This document shows, in pieces, positions 42,258 through 50,275 of a DNA stretch of 64,000 nucleotides. The notes below the pieces were generated by a model that was given only the letters and a program-made list of their open reading frames with translations, made no database searches and was not told the DNA's origin. Numbering within the stretch: position 1 is the first letter of the stretch; every line of letters starts with the position of its first letter. Origin of the DNA: Bacillota bacterium (lineage in GTDB: Bacteria; Bacillota; Clostridia; Christensenellales; UMGS416); the NCBI GenBank assembly GCA_023422005.1, contig JAEZSC010000151.1, positions 1 through 64,000 on the forward strand, in the 5' to 3' direction. Made by a program: the position numbers and the translations under genes.

Positions 42258-43064
42258 TCAACCATAAAGCAGCCCCAGTATCCAGTTGAATGTGCGGTCG
42301 GGCAGCAGCCGCTTCAAGAACAGCACCAGCTTATAGAACGTGCCCACAGCCACGCGCACCGGCGGGTGGCTGCGACGGGCCATCCGGCATACGACGGCGG
42401 CCACGGCCTGTGGCGGGGCGCCGTTCTGTTCGTCGTGCTCCATGCGCTTAAGAGACCGGCGCAGCCGCGCCTCGTGATGGGGACTGACCGTGGCGGTCAG
42501 CCGCCGGGCCGTGGTGAAGCCCGTACGCGTGTCGCCGGGCAGCACGCTGGTCACCCGCACGCCCTGGGGTGCAGCCTCTATGCGCAGCGCCGCCGACAAC
42601 GCCTCCAGCGCCGCTTTGCTGGCGCTGTACATGGCCTGATAAGCGATGGGCGTGGCAGCCGCCACGGAACTGATGTTGATGATGATGCCGCCGGTCTTGT
42701 TCAGATTGGGCAGCGTGGCGCGGCACACCCGCACAACGCCGAAAAAGTTGGCGTCGAACTGGGCGATGGCCTCGGCGGCGCTGGTGTCCTCTATGGCTCC
42801 GGCGATGCCGCTGCCGGCGTTGTTCACAACCGCGTCCAGCCGGCCCTCCCGGGCCAGGATCAGGGCCACGGCAGCCGACACCGAATCATCGTCGGTGACG
42901 TCCATGCGCACCATGGCGATGCCGTTCCCCTCGACGACCTCGCCGACGGCCACACCGCGCGAAGTGCCATACACGCGCCAGCCCTCCCGCGCCATACCCC
43001 GCGCCACAGCCTGGCCGATGCCGCCAGACGCGCCGGTAACCAGCGCAACCTTCCTGTTCTCCAT
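42258..43064 (-). CDS. Short-chain dehydrogenase/reductase
   Basis: 268 residues, classical SDR. NAD(P) motif TGASGGIG at residues 10-17, VVNNAGSG, catalytic Ser in INISSVAA, YxxxK as YSASK, and a C-terminal basic/hydrophobic tail (FYKLVLFLKRLLPDRTFNWILGLLYG) typical of SDRs near membranes. Divergent from a serine palmitoyltransferase-like gene, so a 3-ketosphinganine-reductase-type role is possible but unproven. GGGAGG 5 nt before the ATG at 43064. Confidence 0.82.
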   Translation of the reverse strand: MENRKVALVTGASGGIGQAVARGMAREGWRVYGTSRGVAVGEVVEGNGIAMVRMDVTDDDSVSAAVALILAREGRLDAVVNNAGSGIAGAIEDTSAAEAIAQFDANFFGVVRVCRATLPNLNKTGGIIINISSVAAATPIAYQAMYSASKAALEALSAALRIEAAPQGVRVTSVLPGDTRTGFTTARRLTATVSPHHEARLRRSLKRMEHDEQNGAPPQAVAAVVCRMARRSHPPVRVAVGTFYKLVLFLKRLLPDRTFNWILGLLYG

Positions 43065-43128
43065 GCTTGCCTCCCCGCGGCGCGAGCGGCTATACGCGCG
43101 CCGCAAGCCACAATATACAGTATCCCAC

Positions 43129-43157
43129 ATGATAAGGTGACATTCGGGGAAATACAA
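43129..43157 (-). promoter_or_regulatory. Candidate promoter of the SDR/M24 operon
   Basis: TTGTAT (43157-43152), 17 nt, TATCAT (43134-43129) on the minus strand. Confidence 0.4.
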
Positions 43158-43187
43158 GGTGTTTTCCGCTCAAACAAGTCCGTATTG

Positions 43188-43216
43188 TTGGTGTTGCATG
43201 GCTGATGTGGTATAAT
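43188..43216 (+). promoter_or_regulatory. Candidate promoter of the SPT-like gene
   Basis: TTGGTG (43188-43193), 17 nt, TATAAT (43211-43216), 48 nt before the ATG. Confidence 0.5.
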
Positions 43217-43264
43217 GCGTTCAATATCCGCATCATTCATCTTTCATAAATCAGGAGGAATTTC

Positions 43265-44440
43265 ATGGACATCTTCGAGCGGTGTTTCAACTACACCGAA
43301 GCCGAGGACGCCAGGGCGTCCGGGCTGTATCCTTACTTTCACGCTCTGCAGACTGCCCAGGACACCGAGGTCGTCATCGACGGTAAACGCATCATCATGA
43401 TCGGCTCCAACAACTATATGGGCCTGACCCATGACCCGCGCACGGTGCAAGCCGCAAAGGATGCGCTGGAACAGTATGGCACCGGGTGCTCGGGCTCCCG
43501 CTTCCTCAACGGCACGCTGGTGCTCCACGAGCAGCTGGAAACGGAACTGGCCGACTTCTTCCACAAGGACGCGGCGCTGACGTACAGCACGGGCTTCCAG
43601 ACCAACCTGGGCATCGTGTCCACGCTGATGGGCTGGCATGATTACATCATCAACGATGAGGAAAACCACGCCAGCATCGTGGACGCCTGCCGCCTGAGTT
43701 TCGCAAAGAAGAGCCTGAAATACCGCCACAGCGACATGGCCGACCTGGAGGAGACGCTGGCCCGCCTGCCCGAAGAGGCCGGCAAGCTCATCATCACCGA
43801 CGGCGTGTTCTCCATGAGCGGCGACTTGGCCAAGCTGCCGGACATCATCCGCATCGCCCGCAAGTACGGCGCCCGCGTCATGGTGGACGACGCCCACGGC
43901 GTGGGCATGGTGGGCGACTGCGGCCGCGGAACGGCCTCCCACTTCGGCCTGGATGACGAGGTGGACCTGATCATGACGACGTTCTCCAAGTCGCTGGCGT
44001 CGCTGGGCGGCTGCGTGGCCGCCAGCAGGAAAGTCATCGACTATATCAAGCACAAGAGCCGACCCTTCATTTTCAGCGCTTCCATCCCGCCGGCCAACGC
44101 AGCGGCGGCCCTGGCGGCGCTGCGCATCATCCGCAGCGAGCCCCAGCGGGTCAAGGCCCTCATCGACATCGCCAGCTATATGCGTGCCCGCCTCAAGGAG
44201 GCAGGTATCCCGATCATCGACGGCGACACCGCCATCATTCCCATATACACTTACGACATGAACCGTACATTCCTGATCACGAAAATGCTTTTCGACGAAG
44301 GCGTATATGTAAACCCGGTGATCCCGCCGGCGGTGCCCCAGGGCCAGTGCATGCTGCGCACCAGCTACACCGCCACCCACACCCGCGCCCAGATGGACGA
44401 GGCAGTGGAAGCCTTCAAGCGCGTGTTTGCCAAAGTATAA
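43265..44440 (+). CDS. Serine palmitoyltransferase-like alpha-oxoamine synthase
   Basis: 391 residues, PLP enzyme that condenses an amino acid with an acyl-CoA. Motifs: GLYPYFHALQTAQDTEVVIDG, GSNNYMGLTHDP, GTGCSGSRFLNGT, VDDAHGVGMVG and the PLP Lys in TTFSKSLASLGG (about residue 240). The N-terminal phrasing and YSTGFQTNLG, with DEENHASIVDACRLSF, are closer to bacterial serine palmitoyltransferase than to BioF or Kbl. No biotin or threonine genes are near. Ribosome site CAGGAGGA before the ATG. Followed by a terminator. Product (sphingoid base or another oxoamine) is inference. Confidence 0.8.
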   Translation: MDIFERCFNYTEAEDARASGLYPYFHALQTAQDTEVVIDGKRIIMIGSNNYMGLTHDPRTVQAAKDALEQYGTGCSGSRFLNGTLVLHEQLETELADFFHKDAALTYSTGFQTNLGIVSTLMGWHDYIINDEENHASIVDACRLSFAKKSLKYRHSDMADLEETLARLPEEAGKLIITDGVFSMSGDLAKLPDIIRIARKYGARVMVDDAHGVGMVGDCGRGTASHFGLDDEVDLIMTTFSKSLASLGGCVAASRKVIDYIKHKSRPFIFSASIPPANAAAALAALRIIRSEPQRVKALIDIASYMRARLKEAGIPIIDGDTAIIPIYTYDMNRTFLITKMLFDEGVYVNPVIPPAVPQGQCMLRTSYTATHTRAQMDEAVEAFKRVFAKV

Positions 44441-44459
44441 GCTAATTATTTACAATGGA

Positions 44460-44492
44460 GCCGGCCTTCCCCATGGAACGGCCGGTTTTTTT
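44460..44492 (+). terminator. Terminator of the SPT-like gene
   Basis: CCGGCC-TTCC-CCAT-GGAA-C-GGCCGG stem with a one-base bulge, then T8. Confidence 0.85.
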
Positions 44493-44573
44493 ATGGGGAT
44501 AATTCCCATCTGATGGGTTTACTTCCATTCTATTGTGGTATATAGAGAGAAGCAATCATGTCAGGGGTATCCT

Positions 44574-45815
44574 ATGGACTTGTATGTGGCGCGCCAGCCT
44601 ATTTTTGATGCTTCCAAAAACGTTGTGGCATATGAGCTGCTGCACAGGGACAGCCAGAACACCAACCGCTACGAGGCCGAAGACGACGACCAGGCCACCT
44701 CCAGCGTGCTGACCAGCGGCTTTCTGACGCTGGGCCTGGACATGCTGACAGAGGGCAGGATGGCCTATGTCAACTTCACGCAGTTTCTGCTGACCCAGGG
44801 CATCCCCACGCTTCTGCCCCACGAGCAGCTGGGCATAGAGCTCTCCCCCGACGTGCTGACCAGCGATGATGCCTACAAGGCCGCGTGCGCGCTGAAATCC
44901 GCCGGTTACACGATCGCATTGGACAACTTCACCGCCGAGCACAGACAAAGCCGGCTGTTCTCTCTGGCGGATATCATCAAAGTTAACGTGCAGCAATGTT
45001 CGCTGGCCGACCAACAGGCTCTTTTGGCCGACCGGCATGGCAGCACCCGCTTCCTCGCTCAGCGTGTGGAATCCGATGTGGCCTTCGACGCGGCGCAAAT
45101 CATGGGGTATTCACTGTTTCAGGGCTATTTTTTCGCCCATCCGGTCATCTACACCGCCAGCACCATACCGATCAGTAAATTGGGCTATATCCAGCTCATA
45201 CGGGCGGTCAACGAGGAACAACCGGATTTCCAGAGCATCATCATAGCCATCGAAAACGATGTTGCCATGTCGTTGGAAACCATCAGGCTTGTGAACTCCG
45301 CTTACTTCGCCCGCCGCTACAAGATCTATTCGGTCAAGCAGGCCATCGTGACATTGGGCATAGAGGGCGTGCGCAAATGGATCACGCTTTCCACGCTGAC
45401 CAAGCTGGGCAAGAACAAGCCCGACGTGCTGGTGAGCACATCGCTGATCCGCTCAAAATTCCTGGAGCTGCTGGCTCGCGCATTGGGCTTGCACCGGCGG
45501 GCGCCGGAGTTCTACATGCTGGGGTTATTCTCGCTGCTGGACGCGCTGACCAGTTGCCCCTTTGACAAGATGCTGACCAGCCTCAACATCTCCGACGAGG
45601 TCAAGGCTGTGCTGCTGCAGACGGAAAAGACATCCGCCATGGCCAGCGCCTATGCGCTGATGCAATGCTACGAGCGCGGGCACTGGGAAAGCGCAGCCTC
45701 ATGTGCACAGGCGCTGGGGCTGCCGATGGACACCGTTGCCGATGTCTATATTCAATCTCTGCGATGGTACAACGACCACATCTGGTTCAGGCAGGCTGCC
45801 AACCAGCCAGGCTGA
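44574..45815 (+). CDS. EAL-HDOD protein with degenerate EAL (paralog 1)
   Basis: 413 residues, YuxH-type. N-terminal EAL-like domain (ARQPIFDASKNVVAYELLHR ... FQGYFF, residues 5-195) and C-terminal HDOD domain (QSIIIAIENDVAMSLETIRLVNSAYF onward). Three residues needed for cyclic-di-GMP hydrolysis are changed: LDNF for LDDF, KVN for KxD and AQRVE for AExVE. It is therefore probably a receptor or scaffold rather than an enzyme. The next gene is its paralog with those residues intact. ATG at 44574 has AGGGG upstream. Confidence 0.82.
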   Translation: MDLYVARQPIFDASKNVVAYELLHRDSQNTNRYEAEDDDQATSSVLTSGFLTLGLDMLTEGRMAYVNFTQFLLTQGIPTLLPHEQLGIELSPDVLTSDDAYKAACALKSAGYTIALDNFTAEHRQSRLFSLADIIKVNVQQCSLADQQALLADRHGSTRFLAQRVESDVAFDAAQIMGYSLFQGYFFAHPVIYTASTIPISKLGYIQLIRAVNEEQPDFQSIIIAIENDVAMSLETIRLVNSAYFARRYKIYSVKQAIVTLGIEGVRKWITLSTLTKLGKNKPDVLVSTSLIRSKFLELLARALGLHRRAPEFYMLGLFSLLDALTSCPFDKMLTSLNISDEVKAVLLQTEKTSAMASAYALMQCYERGHWESAASCAQALGLPMDTVADVYIQSLRWYNDHIWFRQAANQPG

Positions 45816-45874
45816 TCTCACAGAAAAAAACGCAATAGCCGGCAATGGCGCCGGAAGATCGCGAGGAGTCGCCC

Positions 45875-47110
45875 ATGCAGTTGCATGTTGCAAGGCAGCC
45901 CATCTTCAACAGGCACAAGAGCATCGTCGCCTATGAGTTGCTGCACCGGGAAGCCCCCGGGGCTTCCGCTTACACTACCCAGGATGGCGACTACGCGACT
46001 TCCTGCGTTATCACTAGCGCATTTTTGTCCTACGGGCTGGACGTGCTGGCCGACGATACGGTGGCCTATATCAACTTCACCGCCTGCCTGCTGGTGCAGG
46101 GCGTGCCGATGCTTCTGCCCCGCGAACAGGTCGTCGTCGAAATTCTGGAAACCGTAGAGCCCACCGAGGAGGTGCTGGCCGCCTGCCAGGCGCTCAAAGC
46201 CGCCGGATACACGCTGGCGCTGGACGATTACGTGCTGCAGCCGGGCTATGACGCGCTCGTGGAGCTGGCCGATATCATCAAGGTGGATTTCCGAGCCAAC
46301 GACGCCGGCCAGCAGCAATCCATCATAGAGCACTACCGCAGCAGAAAGCTGTGCTTTCTGGCCGAAAAGGTGGAAACCGAGGCCGAATTTGCCCATGCGA
46401 TGCAGCTGGGATACGATCTGTTCCAGGGCTATTTCTTTGCCCGGCCGGTCACGTTGAGCGCCAGAGCCGTGCAGCCTACCAAGATGGCCTATGTGCAGCT
46501 GATGCAGGCCATTCATGTGCCCTCGCCGGACTTTGCCAAGATTATCCAGGCCATAGAAAGCGACGTGGCCTTCTCTCTGGACACGATCAAGCTCGTAAAT
46601 TCCGCCTACTACGCCCGGCGCAACAAGCTCTCGTCGGTGAAGGACGCCGTTGTAATGCTGGGAATAGAAGGCGTACGCAAGTGGGTGAACATGTCGGTGC
46701 TCACCCGCCTGGCCAGAAACAAGCCGGACGTGCTGATCTCCCACTCGCTGATCCGCTCCACGTTCCTGGATCTTGTGGCCCGGCGCACCGGGCATGCCGG
46801 GCAAAGTGCCGAGTATGCGCTTCTGGGCCTGTTCTCATTGCTGGACGCGCTGACCGGCTGCACCTTCAAAAGCCTGCTGGGCTGCCTGAACCTTTCCAAT
46901 ACGATCAAGGCCATCCTGATCGACGGCGACCTATCCTCCGCGCTGGGCAGAACCTATGCCATGATGCTCTACTATGAGCAGGGCAAGTTCGACGAGGCCG
47001 CGACGCTGGCAGCGGGCCTGCAGCTGTGCATGGACGATGTGGCGCAGATCTATATGGATACGCTGGAGTGGTACAGCGACGTGTCAGCCAAGACCCGGGC
47101 GATAAGCTAG
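45875..47110 (+). CDS. EAL-HDOD protein with intact EAL residues (paralog 2)
   Basis: 411 residues, the tandem paralog of the previous gene, 59 nt downstream. The EAL-like domain keeps YELLHR, YINFTA, VVEILE, LALDDY, IIKVDF, LAEKVETE and FQGYFF, the residues expected for metal and cyclic-di-GMP binding, so phosphodiesterase activity is possible. The HDOD domain (KIIQAIESDVAFSLDTIKLVNSAYY) is usual in signalling proteins of uncertain output. GAGGAG 6 nt before the ATG. Confidence 0.82.
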   Translation: MQLHVARQPIFNRHKSIVAYELLHREAPGASAYTTQDGDYATSCVITSAFLSYGLDVLADDTVAYINFTACLLVQGVPMLLPREQVVVEILETVEPTEEVLAACQALKAAGYTLALDDYVLQPGYDALVELADIIKVDFRANDAGQQQSIIEHYRSRKLCFLAEKVETEAEFAHAMQLGYDLFQGYFFARPVTLSARAVQPTKMAYVQLMQAIHVPSPDFAKIIQAIESDVAFSLDTIKLVNSAYYARRNKLSSVKDAVVMLGIEGVRKWVNMSVLTRLARNKPDVLISHSLIRSTFLDLVARRTGHAGQSAEYALLGLFSLLDALTGCTFKSLLGCLNLSNTIKAILIDGDLSSALGRTYAMMLYYEQGKFDEAATLAAGLQLCMDDVAQIYMDTLEWYSDVSAKTRAIS

Positions 47111-47138
47111 CCGGGCGGAGTATCGCCGCCGCGCGGCC

Positions 47139-48365
47139 CTACCGCTGGCCTTCCTGAATCACTTCCCCCGGCTCCGTACCCCGCTCTTTATTTTTGAATA
47201 TGCTGAGCAGCAGCGCCGCCGTGGCTACGGCGCTCAGAGCCGCCATGCACCAGAAGGTGTTACGCATGCCGATGGAGCCCGACAGCACGCCGCCCAACAG
47301 CGCTCCCACGACCCTGGAGAGGCTGACCACCGCAGAATTCACGACGGCCTGGCCCGTGGCCGAGAGCTCCTCGGGCAGCTCGTCGCTGACATAGCAGGAC
47401 AGCGCAAAATACACGACGATGATGCCCCCGCCATGCAGCACATACAGCGGCAGCAGTTGAACCCAGGTGCTGCACAACGCCGTGAGCGACCAGCGCAGCA
47501 CGAAGGCGAAGCCCGGCAGCAGCAGCATCTTGCGCACGCTCAGGCGCTTCATAAGCCTGCCGCTGCCCAGCAGAAAGGGCGTCTCCGCTGCGGCCATGGC
47601 GAAGATACCCAGCCCATACACCCAGCTGGGAGCGTTCAGATCGGCAAAATAAAGCGGCAGAAAGCAGATGGACAAGCTGTGGGTGATATGCAGGCACAGG
47701 CTGAAGGCCACAAAGAACCAAAACTGCCTGTAGCGCAAAAGCTCCCGCAGGCCCATGCGGCGGCTCTTGGCCTTCTGCGCGCCGGGCACACGGCCCATGA
47801 GCAGGCTTACCGGCAGCGCGGCCAGGCTGACCGCCGCGCACAGCACGAACACCAGGTTCACACTGCGGCCCGCCAGCACACCCGCCAGCGCCGCCGACAG
47901 CGCGAAACCCCAGGAGTAGCTCAAACGCACCGAGCCGAAGCGCTCCACCGCATCGTCCCTGCGCAGGTTGTCCAATATCACCGCGTTGGAGAGCGCCAGC
48001 GCCGCGCCCTGCACCGCCGTGTAAGCAGCCATGACCGCCGCCACTGCCACCCAGTGGCGCGCCCACAGGTGCAGCAGCGCAGCAGCAGCCTGCGCCGCAA
48101 GCAGTGCCCACAGCACCGTGTTCTTGGCGCGGCTGCGGTCGGCCAGCAAGCTCAGAGCCGGCTGGGCCACGAAGGCCGCCAGAGCGCTGCTGGAGCTCAA
48201 AACGCCGATGAGCATGGGGCCCTGGCCCAAGGCGCGGCTTTGCCACAGGCTGACAAAGCTCGTGTACGCGCTCAGACTGGCCGCGAACAGAAAGAAGTAC
48301 GCCGACATGCCAGCCACGCCGCGGGAACCTTTCCTGTTTTTAGAGCTTCCCACAAATGTTCTCAT
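47139..48365 (-). CDS. MFS transporter
   Basis: 408 residues with 12 hydrophobic segments, resembling the MFS_1-like/LacY-type group (LYFADLNAPSWVYGLGIFAMAAAETPFLLGSGRLMKRLSVRKML; N-terminal AYFFLFAASLSAYTSFVSLW). Probably proton-coupled uptake or efflux of a small organic solute; substrate unknown. The ATG at 48365 lacks a good ribosome site, so the start may lie slightly downstream. Divergent from the ABC exporter pair. Confidence 0.78.
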   Translation of the reverse strand: MRTFVGSSKNRKGSRGVAGMSAYFFLFAASLSAYTSFVSLWQSRALGQGPMLIGVLSSSSALAAFVAQPALSLLADRSRAKNTVLWALLAAQAAAALLHLWARHWVAVAAVMAAYTAVQGAALALSNAVILDNLRRDDAVERFGSVRLSYSWGFALSAALAGVLAGRSVNLVFVLCAAVSLAALPVSLLMGRVPGAQKAKSRRMGLRELLRYRQFWFFVAFSLCLHITHSLSICFLPLYFADLNAPSWVYGLGIFAMAAAETPFLLGSGRLMKRLSVRKMLLLPGFAFVLRWSLTALCSTWVQLLPLYVLHGGGIIVVYFALSCYVSDELPEELSATGQAVVNSAVVSLSRVVGALLGGVLSGSIGMRNTFWCMAALSAVATAALLLSIFKNKERGTEPGEVIQEGQR

Positions 48366-48393
48366 TACAAATCCACAATTCGGGCGGTTATTG

Positions 48394-48422
48394 TTGCATT
48401 ACGGTGGCGACATGAGTAAAAT
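48394..48422 (+). promoter_or_regulatory. Candidate promoter of the ABC exporter pair
   Basis: TTGCAT (48394-48399), 17 nt, TAAAAT (48417-48422). Confidence 0.4.
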
Positions 48423-48514
48423 AGACGCGGTTTCACCCTTTTTGCCGCAGCGCCAAACTAGTTTTCGCAGAGCGGGGAATGCTATTCCGGACTTCCCTGC
48501 CGGAGAGAGTTGCA

Positions 48515-50275
48515 TTGGATAGTTTCAAGCGCATCCTCAGGTTAATCAAGCCCTATCGTGGCAAGTTCATCTTCGCATTGTCGCTTACCCTCGTATTCGT
48601 CGCCACGTTCATCGCCGGCCCCTATGTTTCCAAATTCCTTGTGGACGAGGTCATCAAGGGCGGTCACACCGAGTATTTGATCGGCGTGCTGGGCTTGCTG
48701 GTTGGGCTGTCCCTGTCCCGCGCGCTGGGAGCTTTCGTGCGCGGCGTCACCTTTGAGCGCATCTCCCAGAATATCATCTTCGATTTCCGGCAGAGCCTCT
48801 ATGACCATCTGCACGAGCTGCCTTACCGCTTCTACGACAACCACCGCATCGGCGAGATCATGAGCCGCATGACCGGCGACATGGACGCCGTGCGCATGCT
48901 GCTGGCCGGCGGCCTGCCCATCATCGCCGAGCACGGCATCTTCCTGGTGGGCTCGCTGATCGCCATGTACACGCTGGACTGGCGCCTGGCGCTGGTCGTT
49001 ACCGCCGTGATGCCGGTGACCGCCTTTCTGGCGTGGAAGTTCGACCGTACCGCCCGGCCCCAACAGCGGGAGATCCGTGAGCAGAACGCCGTTCTCAACA
49101 CCCGCGCCCAGGAAAACATCTCCGGTGTGCGCGTCGTGAAGGCCTATGCCCGCGAGGACTACGAGGTCGATGCTTTCAACGAGCAGAACCGCAAGCATCT
49201 GGACATCGGCATCCGCATCACCCGCACCAATGCCAACTTCAACTCCGCGCTGGATTTCATTGGCGCACTGCCCAGCGTGCTGGTGCTGATCATGGCCGGG
49301 TATCTGGCTGAGCAGGGCATCGTGACGCCGGGCATGCTCATCGCCGCCATCGGCTACATCTGGATGATCATGATGCCGCTGCGCAACCTGGCCAACACCG
49401 TCAACATGGTCACCCAGGCCATCAGCTCCGGTGACCGCCTGTTCTATTATCTGGACTTCGGCTCAGAGATCCGCGAACCCGAAGACGCCCGCGCGCCCGA
49501 GACCTTCACCGGCCTCGTGGAGTTCCGCGACGTAACCTTCCGTTATGAGGACGAGCCGGTGCTGCGCCACATCAACTTCAAAGTGAAACCCGGCCAGACG
49601 CTGGCCATCATGGGCGCCACGGGCTCCGGCAAGACGACCATCGTAAACCTGCTGGGTCGCTTCTATGATTGCGGCGAAGGCGCCGTGCTCGTGGACGGCA
49701 TCGACGTCAAGCAGTACAAGCTCAAGGAGCTTCGCCGCCGCATCGGCTATGTGATGCAGGAAACCTTCCTGTTCAGCGAGACGCTGGAGAACAACATCGC
49801 CTTTGGCAACCCCGACGCCACGCCTGAAGAGCTGGACGCTGCCTGTGAGGCCGCCTGCGCCAGCGAGTATATCGCCAAGCTGGACGACGGCTACAACACC
49901 ATCGTGGGCGAACGCGGCATGGGCCTGTCCGGCGGGCAGAAACAGCGCGCCGCCATCGCCCGGGCACTGTGCTACAACCCGAGCATTCTGGTTTTCGACG
50001 ACGCCACCAGCGCCGTGGACATGGAGACCGAATACGCGATACAGCAGGCGCTGGCCAAACGCGCCGCCCAGCGCACCACTCTGCTGATTTCCCACCGCAT
50101 CTCCGCCGTGAAAGACGCCGACGAGATCCTCGTGCTGGAGAATGGCGCCATCGCCGAGCGCGGCACCCACGGCGACCTGCTGAAAAAGCGGGGCCTGTAC
50201 TGGGGTATCTACATGGACCAATACCGCGACTTCGAAGAAGCGCTGGGCGAAAGGGGGATGGCTCTGGATGCCTAG
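48515..50275 (+). CDS. Heterodimeric ABC exporter subunit, degenerate site
   Basis: 586 residues with six membrane helices (residues 15-300) fused to an ATPase. Walker A GATGSGKTT, signature GLSGGQKQR, H-loop SHR. Walker B ends FDDATSAVD: the catalytic Glu is Asp, marking the degenerate site known from heterodimeric multidrug exporters. Partner is the next gene (8-nt overlap). TTG start at 48515 with GGAGAG 7 nt upstream; an ATG at 48479 in frame lacks correct spacing. Confidence 0.87.
   Translation: MDSFKRILRLIKPYRGKFIFALSLTLVFVATFIAGPYVSKFLVDEVIKGGHTEYLIGVLGLLVGLSLSRALGAFVRGVTFERISQNIIFDFRQSLYDHLHELPYRFYDNHRIGEIMSRMTGDMDAVRMLLAGGLPIIAEHGIFLVGSLIAMYTLDWRLALVVTAVMPVTAFLAWKFDRTARPQQREIREQNAVLNTRAQENISGVRVVKAYAREDYEVDAFNEQNRKHLDIGIRITRTNANFNSALDFIGALPSVLVLIMAGYLAEQGIVTPGMLIAAIGYIWMIMMPLRNLANTVNMVTQAISSGDRLFYYLDFGSEIREPEDARAPETFTGLVEFRDVTFRYEDEPVLRHINFKVKPGQTLAIMGATGSGKTTIVNLLGRFYDCGEGAVLVDGIDVKQYKLKELRRRIGYVMQETFLFSETLENNIAFGNPDATPEELDAACEAACASEYIAKLDDGYNTIVGERGMGLSGGQKQRAAIARALCYNPSILVFDDATSAVDMETEYAIQQALAKRAAQRTTLLISHRISAVKDADEILVLENGAIAERGTHGDLLKKRGLYWGIYMDQYRDFEEALGERGMALDA

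Noticed and set aside
43265..44440. BioF or threonine-linked Kbl
   Set aside because: No biotin or threonine dehydrogenase genes nearby and the motif wording is closer to serine palmitoyltransferase; not fully excluded.
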